A stretch of DNA of 64,000 nucleotides. Source: Stictocephala bisonia (Eukaryota > Arthropoda > Insecta > Hemiptera > Membracidae). The stretch is from NCBI GenBank assembly GCA_035578905.1, contig JAQJVL010000101.1:1152001-1216000 (forward strand). The letters run 5' to 3'. Both the position numbers and the translations under genes were made by a program. The number at the start of each line of letters is the position of its first letter. Positions within the stretch are counted from its first letter, which is position 1. The notes under the pieces were generated by a model. It ran no database searches. It saw only the letters and a program-made list of their open reading frames with translations, and was not told the DNA's origin. Positions 57,106 through 64,000 of the stretch are shown piece after piece.

Positions 57106-57552
57106 CAGTAGAACCTCTTTAATCCGGACTTCTGTATTCCGAACGTCCACTAATCCGGACGCCACCACGAGAAAGAAAAAATGGTTATTGATCACACGTC
57201 ATCATTAATTCAGAAGAAAATGACTGACTTTTTCAATAAGTTATGTAATTACTGTATTATGTATTGATTATTTTCCAGTTTTTTAATATAAAGTTTTACC
57301 AGGCTCAACATTATCAAATATATATGATAAGCAGTACAATTTTTATTTACTGTAGTTCAAGTTTATATTGGATGCACGTTGTTGAATAAACAATAACATC
57401 TTTTACACTGTAAATCATTTCTCTATTTTATTTAAACCTTAAGTATGATCTATTTTAGCCATATTTTATCTTTTTATGTGAACATAACAATATGTTTTGT
57501 AATCTGAGCACCCCCTCCGGTTTTAATTAGTTCGGATTAAAGAGGTTCTACT
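57106..57552. mobile_element. Tigger/pogo-like non-autonomous TIR element
   Basis: The left end CAGTAGAACCTCTTTAATCC, followed by GGAC, is matched by the right end TTCGGATTAAAGAGGTTCTA. This TIR is very close to the known Tigger/pogo terminal motif CAGTAGAACCTC...ATCCG, and TA precedes the left end as expected for the Tc1/mariner superfamily. The last right-hand base differs (CTA for CTG). The 447-bp interior holds no transposase with DDE motifs, so it is a MITE or internally deleted copy. Confidence 0.85.
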
Positions 57553-57559
57553 ATCACAT

Positions 57560-58575
57560 ACTGGAAACGCACCTTAAATCATAAAATATATACAGTGAGA
57601 CATAATAAATTATATGACCTAAACCAATGATTATTTGCGTGAAGGTGAAAGCATGTAATTTAAACACAACACATACAACTTGTACGGAGTGAGTCAAACC
57701 CGCCTCAATATCGTCTTCCAAGTAACTTAACCTAAATTAAATTTCCTTACCTTAAGTTCATTTGTTTCAATTTTCTTATTATTTAATCAGTTTGTTTAGG
57801 TTGATAGATTTTTAAACTAACAAAATAAAGAGTGTTCAGATTTAAGAAAGTTGTATGAGTTGTTCAATGATAATTTTAAATATCACCCAACTGCAGTACA
57901 ATAAGATATTTCCTTGCAAAGACAGTGTTTAATTTTCTGTAACACCATTATTCATTAAAACTAAATTTTGCACAAATACTACATAAAATTAGAATAGTAA
58001 AGTATAATTGTTGGTGAGTATAGATATAAGGATGTCTATATCTATAAAGTACAATTTTATGTTCAATTGTAAATTAGGATGTATTGTAAAACAGGGAGTT
58101 ATTCTACCCAAAATATGAAGGATAATATAATACATACTATGGCAAAATATTCCAATTATTTTAAAAAGTTGTCCATTTGACTTAAACACAGCAAGTGTAT
58201 TTTGATTATGCAATTGTGATCTGAATATTTATTTAAAATATGTGAATATACATATTGCCTCTAAGGGGACATTGTATAGTTTGAACAAAATTTGTTTTGT
58301 ACTGTTATTCATGTATTGTATTCATTTATTCGTGTTTGTATTCCTTAATTAATGTGTAATCACATTCATTCTCATTCACATTTTTTAATTCACGCTTACA
58401 CTCTAATTAATGTAGATTCAATCATATTTATATATGCTTTGACTCGTTTATTCACATTAACATTGCTTGCATTCATGTATTGATTTTTTTAATACTTTGA
58501 TTCGCGTTTATATTCATTATTTGAACAATTTGAGACTAAGTATAGATTCACGCATTCACTATTTTCTCAGATAAC
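57560..58575. other. AT-rich region with ATTCAC-rich low complexity
   Basis: No gene. From about 58300 to 58560 recurrent ATTCATTTATTC and ATTCACATT words form an old simple-sequence tract. Confidence 0.55.
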
Positions 58576-58582
58576 TATGATT

Positions 58583-60202
58583 GAGTTAGATTACGATTTA
58601 TCTTGTTTTCAAACGGTTCATGATTTGTACTGTATGGATAAATAATTGCATGTTCATTACCCTTTCATATAATTTGTTGTTAGCAACCTTGGCTAGGTTA
58701 GTTTTGTTAGGTTAGGTTGAGTAAGATTACTATTTATCTTATTTTCAAACAGTTCATGATTTGAACTGTATTGATAAATAATTGCATGTTCATTACCCTT
58801 CCATATAATTTGTTGTTAGCAACCTTGGCTAGGTTAGTTTTGTTAGGTTAGGTTGAGTAAGATTACTATTTATCTTGTTTTCAAACGGTTCATGATTTGA
58901 ACTGTATGGATAAATAATTGCATGTTCATTACCCTTCCATATAATTTGTTGTTAGCAACCTTGGCTAGGTTAGTTTTGTTAGGTTAGGTTGAGTAAGATT
59001 ACTATTTATCTTATTTTCAAACAGTTCATGATTTGAACTGTATGGATAAATAATTGCATGTTCATTACCCTTCCATATAATTTGTTGTTAGCAACCTTGG
59101 CTAGGTTAGTTTTGTTAGGTTAGGTTGAGTAAGATTACTATTTATCTTGTTTTCAAACGGTTCATGATTTGTACTGTATGGATAAATAATTGCATGTTCA
59201 TTACCCTTTCATATAATTTGTTGTTAGCAACCTTGGCTAGGTTAGTTTTGTTAGGTTAGGTTGAGTAAGATTACTATTTATCTTGTTTTCAAACGGTTCA
59301 TGATTTGTACTGTATGGATAAATAATTGCATGTTCATTACCCTTTCATATATTTTGTTGTTAGCAACCTTGGCTAGGTTAGTTTTGTTAGGTTAGGTTGA
59401 GTTAGATTACTATTTATCTTGTTTTCAAACAGTTCATGATTTGTACTGTATGGATAAATAATTGCATGTTCATTACCCTTTCATATAATTTGTTTTTAGC
59501 AACCTTGGCTAGGTTAGTTTTGTTAGGTTAGGTTGAGTAAGATTACTATTTATCTTGTTTTCAAACAGTTCATGATTTGTACTGTATGGATAAATAATTG
59601 CATGTTCATTACCCTTTCATATAATTTGTTGTTAGCAGCCTTGGCTAGGTTAGTTTTGTTAGGTTAGGTTGAGTTAGATTACTATTTATCTTGTTTCCAA
59701 ACAGTTCATGATTTGTACTGTATGGATAAATAATTGCATGTTCATTACCCTTTCATATAATTTGTTGTTAGCAACCTTGGCTAGGTTAGTTTTGTTAGGT
59801 TAGGTTGAGTTAGATTACTATTTATCTTGTTTCCAAACGGTTCATGATTTTTATTGTATGGATAAATAATTGCATGTTCATTACCCTTTCATATATTTTG
59901 TTGTTAGCAGCCTTGGCTAGGTTAGTTTTGTTAGGTTAGGTTGAGTTAGATTACTATTTATCTTGTTTCCAAACGGTTCATGATTTGTACTGTATGGATA
60001 AATAATTGCATGTTCATTACCCTTTCATATATTTTGTTGTTAGCAGCCTTGGCTAGGTTAGTTTTGTTAGGTTAGGTTGAGTTAGATTACTATTTATCTT
60101 GTTTCCAAACGGTTCATGATTTGTACTGTATGGATAAATAATTGCATGTTTATTACCCTTTCATAGCAACCTTGGCTAGGTTAGTTTTGTTAGGTTAGGT
60201 TA
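58583..60202. repeat. 136-bp satellite carrying TTAGG pentamers, 12 copies
   Basis: The word TTAGGTTAGGTTGAGT recurs at 58707, 58843 and then exactly every 136 bp to 60067. The last unit lost 13 bp (next occurrence at 60190). Each unit also holds GGCTAGGTTAGTTTTGTTAG, and the array ends in four TTAGG pentamers. Variant sites (ATTTTC/GTTTTC, GAACTG/GTACTG, CCTTCC/CCTTTC) define subtypes, with A/B alternation in copies 2-5. Confidence 0.98.
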
Positions 60203-60204
60203 GG

Positions 60205-62090
60205 TTAGGTGTGTTTAGTTTAGGTTAAGTTATGATTGCTCTTATTTAATAGTGTGATTTAATCATATTTAATGCATTCTTTCAACAAGACAAAGATGTA
60301 TCACTGTATTTAGTTCGTGTAGAATACTGTGTGTATCAATATTTCTTATGTATAGCTGACAAGATGCATTCTCCTTACCCTCAAATTGAAAGCCCTCAAA
60401 GTGTCTGACAGAGCTAGATTTCAATAAACTAATCTCTAGAAGCAGCCTAATATATTAAATATGTTCTTCAAACAGGAAAACTCCATCACTTTTAAATATA
60501 GATGTTTTTTATCTAATATTATAATTATTCTCAAACCTCTGGAAACTAATAATGGAAATATCATATGTCCGTGTACTAAGAGGTTCGCAGAGTGGCCACA
60601 CGTGTGTGTTAGCGCCAGTGTCGCAAGGGTGTCGCTACCTGTTGCTCGGCTTTTTAATTGCTTTGCTCTGGTCATTGTTTACTCTGTGTTGACTGCGACT
60701 GCTCGCTCCCACTGACCTATTTCCATATGGCCACATATCCTTCCTGATTCTAATTAGTCTTACTAATATTTCCTTTTTCTGCTGGTAAGAATTTCTTAGT
60801 TCAAATATTTACTTGGTTCTTATTTTCTAAATGAAATTACTATAGGGAGGGATAGTTACTAGTTCACGGCTATACTAAAACAGGATATAAAAGTTTAATG
60901 TTTTGGGTTTAATACTAAGTTATTAGATTTAAGTTTATGGTAGAATCTTTACATAGAATTCATAAAAAATTGTTTTCAATTTATCATCATTTTTATTACT
61001 AAAAGTTTCCAATTATTATTAGGTCAAAAAAATATTTAAACGGCCAAATATTTTAACTAACCCTGTCTTGTTTTAAATTCGTGAATAGATATTTCAGAAT
61101 TCCATACATTGGGGGGGAAATTAATTAATGGAAGTACTAGATTCTATTCGTAGGACAGCCTAATTAGAAACTACAATCAAAGTCTTAATGGCAAAAAACG
61201 CAAACTAATTTGTAGACTTTTTTAATAGGCTACAAATATGTGTTAAATATTTAAACGCATGTATAAAGAATTTAGCTGTTTAATACAGTATACTAGTGTT
61301 ATTATGTATTCTACACTTAAATTTACTTGTAGGTGCTGTTGGCCACATATAAAGGACTGATAAAACTGACTTCTAGAGTCTTCTGCTGGTCTGTCGAGAG
61401 ACGACCTAGGTAATTATCAAGACATCACTACCAAGTACTGTAAATTATGGTTATCTTATTACTTTTACTTTACTTTATTACTTTTATCTTATTACTTTTA
61501 CGGGAACCCTGCTAGTTGAGTTAAAGTGGTCCGATATCGGGGAAAAAGTCAATACATCAGTTTATGTAGTATCTGTGTTAGAAAAAATAAAACTGGAATC
61601 AAATTTATTTTGAAAATACAGTAAAAATAGCCTACAAAAAAACATAGGCGTGAAATTTACTCCCCGACTAAACTAAGCATCTGTGAGCGGAAATAGATCA
61701 CCCAGTAAGCATTAAATTACATCAAATAATACTAGATATAATTGTTTTACTAAAAATGTATAAATCAAGGAAGATAAAATAACAAACAATATAGGCCTAA
61801 AATTAAATAAAATATATGCAAAATGCCAACACATTAACAATGTTTTGACGAAAGAAGTTGAAGCCATCTGGACCTTGTGTGTAAATGGCTGGAAAGCACT
61901 TTAAGTTCGAGTAAGTTATGCCCCAAAAATTACGTTTTTATATTAATTTCAAATTATTTATTAATGCTTAAATACATTATTTAGATTTTATTTTAATATT
62001 AGGTACGACAGTTGGTAATTCTGCATTGATATTGGTCTGACATTGATTACAGCTTATGTTTCCTTCTTCTCCTTTGTGATTTTTCCTTGT
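60205..62090. other. Non-coding region with a GC-rich patch at 60570-60720
   Basis: In the patch, the minus strand has AACAATGACCAGAGC with a good insect translation-start context, about 12 codons and a weak donor CAG|GTAGCG. This is too little to call an exon. The remainder is AT-rich with nothing recognised. Confidence 0.35.
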
Positions 62091-62097
62091 TTCTAAG

Positions 62098-62133
62098 AGT
62101 GGTCCATCAATGGCCCCTCACAGACGGGAGAGG
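62098..62133 (+). CDS. Candidate 36-bp microexon
   Basis: A strong acceptor (GATTTTTCCTTGTTTCTAAG) and a near-consensus donor (GAGAGG|GTGAGT) enclose 36 bp that are open in all three frames. Thirty-six is divisible by three, so inclusion or skipping would keep the frame. Joined in phase 1, as left by the 54613-54751 candidate, it would read WSINGPSQTGE after a split codon. The link is an inference. Confidence 0.4.
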
Positions 62134-62139
62134 GTGAGT

Positions 62140-62950
62140 TTTTCCCCCATGCCTCCCCCAGCAGCCCCTTCTTAAGGCCGATATCTCGGCTTCACTTTAT
62201 CGATTTCGAGTCCATATTGCAACGCCGCTTTCGCCACTGTTTCTTTTAGTGTTGATCACGCATTTTCTGTTATGGCGGGCCGAATCTCGGTGGCTGGAAT
62301 AAAATTACAATTCTTTTAAATAAGCGTTTAAACAAACTCTGTATCTTTAATTGGACACACCTGTATTGCTTAATGTGCTTATAAGATGTAGAAATAAGAC
62401 TGCAGATGAAAATAATCTAATGGATAATGTTATTGTGTGAAGGATTTTGTTTTAGAAAAGTGTCGACTGTTACAAACATAAACCATCTAAAGATTCATCA
62501 AATATGTAATTGAATTATGTATTCAATATTTGTTGCCCCAATACAAAACACACGACCTATGAAATTCTCATATTTTTGTAGTTAGTCAAAATAAGTAGGT
62601 AGTATTATTTGACATATAATATAACTTTATGTGAATGTGATAGACAAGCAGTTTTTGACATAGTAAAACTGTATTGTACAGTTGTTCGACTATTCTATGA
62701 GAATATCTTATAGCTCAAACAAAAAAAGTTTAAGAGTATATTCTTTCAATTTCTTTACGAATAGAGATAACTTAATATGGTTGTAAATATACTAGGGCTA
62801 AAACCCTTCTATAAAATATTTCTAAGATCAATTTTATGGCTCTATAAAAGGGGAATTTTACACACACACACACACCATGCTGGCAGTCGTGGCGTTGTTG
62901 AAGCCCAGTTACTTAGGGGCTAAGTGTTTGAAGATCATAGGCAATATGTA
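62140..62950. other. Non-coding region with GC-rich patch and (CA)7
   Basis: At 62170-62300 a mixed-composition patch includes the small palindrome GCCGATATCTCGGC. A CA microsatellite lies at 62861-62874. No gene recognised. Confidence 0.45.
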
Positions 62951-62956
62951 TTGTTC

Positions 62957-63063
62957 TCAGTCCTCTTCATACAGACGCGGCGTCCAATCAATGGTTTCCA
63001 TTACCGTGGACACAACTAGCAAGATCTGGGGTGTCCATGTTGGATGATAGCCAAGATCGTTGT
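62957..63063 (-). CDS. Candidate terminal coding exon, unknown protein
   Basis: On the minus strand a strong acceptor (TAGTTTTCCCTTTCAG) opens a frame with a two-base split codon. It then runs 34 codons to TGA: NDLGYHPTWTPQILLVVSTV at the start and a DWTPRLYEED tail. Composition is protein-like, GC content (about 50 percent) exceeds the flanks, and many codons end in G or C. One of the other frames stops after 15 codons. No family recognised. Upstream exons would lie beyond 63064, and none is evident before the window end. Confidence 0.42.
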
Positions 63064-63069
63064 CTGAAA

Positions 63070-64000
63070 GGGAAAACTAAGGATTAGGCTTGTCAGTAGG
63101 CTGAAAATAAAAACAATTAATTAATGCCATAGCCATTAAAAAATTTACCAATTTTTTTCACATAATTAACTGTTCATATTCCCTTACAATACGCATAGCT
63201 CTGTCAGTATCTCGAATCCGATTTAGAATATTTATAATCAATTATCTTCACATACTTAAATATTTAACAAAACCTTGAATCGTGGATTCTTAAAATAATT
63301 TAATGCAATACTAATTGATGTATAGTCCTTTCATTCAATATAATAACATTTAAAACCACTAACTAAAAAGTAAAAAAAAAACTCTAAACACGAGTGGACC
63401 TTAAAAAAACAAATTTAATATGAGTAGGTCAATATATATTTTTCGTATAAAAATGGAACTAATGTTTTAGTTTTCAACTGATATTTTATGCAAAATCAAT
63501 AACTTAATGTTTAAATGCTTTTTTTGGACTGAAACCATAAATTACTTTCTTTGATATTCAGCTGCTTATTTTTTATTTCTCATAATTTTATCCTCGCGTA
63601 TCTAGTGTTTCCTACTTATCGGATATATGACCCTACTTCATCTTTAAAATCCTTACCATTAGCGGACCAGATTTGTTATTTTAAGGTTATGGTAGTCAAA
63701 GAATTATTAGGGACTCAGAATTCGAGTCACTTGTCACACATACGAACAGAGCCTCAAGGATCTGGGGCGCAAAATGGTTACTATCTGAAACTGACCTATT
63801 TTCAGAAAGGGTTATTTATTGTAAGTCTTGAAATAAAACCCATGTAATTTAAATCTTACATTCTCGGTTATTCCATTAAATCTTTGTTGAGATGAAATCC
63901 AGTAATTATCGATCACTCTACCTTATGCATTAGTGTTTGTATTGATGGAGACCATTGAGCAAAATTTAGATGTAAGACCTTTGAGCTTATAATAGATATA
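63070..64000. other. AT-rich region at window end
   Basis: A 98-codon plus frame (63551-63847) has no recognised domain. Its last half is slightly richer in GC, but no splice borders are evident. Otherwise nothing recognised. Confidence 0.4.

Noticed and set aside
60560..60720. Minus-strand first exon starting AACAATGACC
   Set aside because: Good start context, but only about 12 codons before a weak GTAGCG donor. Kept only as a note.
63551..63847. 98-codon plus ORF at the window end
   Set aside because: AT-rich start, no domain and no convincing splice sites. Cannot be supported.

Overview
The window is AT-rich, intron- and repeat-dominated eukaryotic DNA with no complete protein-coding gene. 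It is most likely from an arthropod, probably an insect. The support is repeated TTAGG pentamers (the arthropod telomere motif) at 50.9 kb and 58.6-60.2 kb, many decayed Jockey/R1-type LINE retrotransposons, a Tigger/pogo-type TIR element and insect-like splice signals. A hemipteran is my guess from overall style, but the sequence does not prove it.

Tandem arrays fill about a fifth of the window. They are: 55 bp (35-300), 10 bp (3090-3160), 74 bp (8.6-10.9 kb), 15 bp with a 90-bp higher-order period (11.1-12.4 kb), 100 bp (16.4-17.6 kb), 42 bp type 1 (32.0-32.6 kb), 28/35 bp (43.2-45.2 kb), 42 bp type 2 (45.4-48.6 and 49.6-50.3 kb), about 24 bp and degenerate (50.5 kb), 49 bp (56.6 kb) and 136 bp carrying TTAGG units (58.6-60.2 kb). 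Most long open frames lie in arrays whose unit is a multiple of three, or whose unit is open in every frame. They are almost certainly not genes.

Transposon content. LINE relics on the + strand lie at 2.57-4.25, 4.43-4.86, 7.26-8.40 (with the only undamaged coding segment, 258 codons of the RT C-terminus), 18.9-19.3, 29.3-30.2, 33.1-33.85 and 35.5-35.95 kb. Bare LINE 3' ends occur at 24.5 kb (-) and 27.9-28.06 kb (+). Three long-inverted-repeat (foldback) elements with TATA-flanked ends lie at 14.0-15.0, 30.4-31.0 and 48.6-49.5 kb. Three shorter TIR elements were found: TAA-flanked at 37.5-38.3 kb, TTAA-flanked at 50.8-51.1 kb and Tigger-like at 57.1-57.55 kb. A dispersed family is present at 10.9, 25.6 and 39.1 kb, and tRNA-like SINE scraps at 0.6, 21.45 and 31.9 kb.

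Possible host-gene sequence is limited to isolated exon candidates with good splice signals. On the + strand these are a promoter/5' exon at 52.2-52.44 kb, a coding exon at 54.61-54.75 kb, a phase-compatible 36-bp microexon at 62,098-62,133, and a terminal exon at 42,779-42,955. On the - strand they are an ATG-free GC-rich exon at 20,122-20,330, an 88-codon ORF at 41,984-42,250 and a terminal exon at 62,957-63,063. None could be assigned to a known family by eye. The rest reads as AT-rich intron or intergenic DNA.
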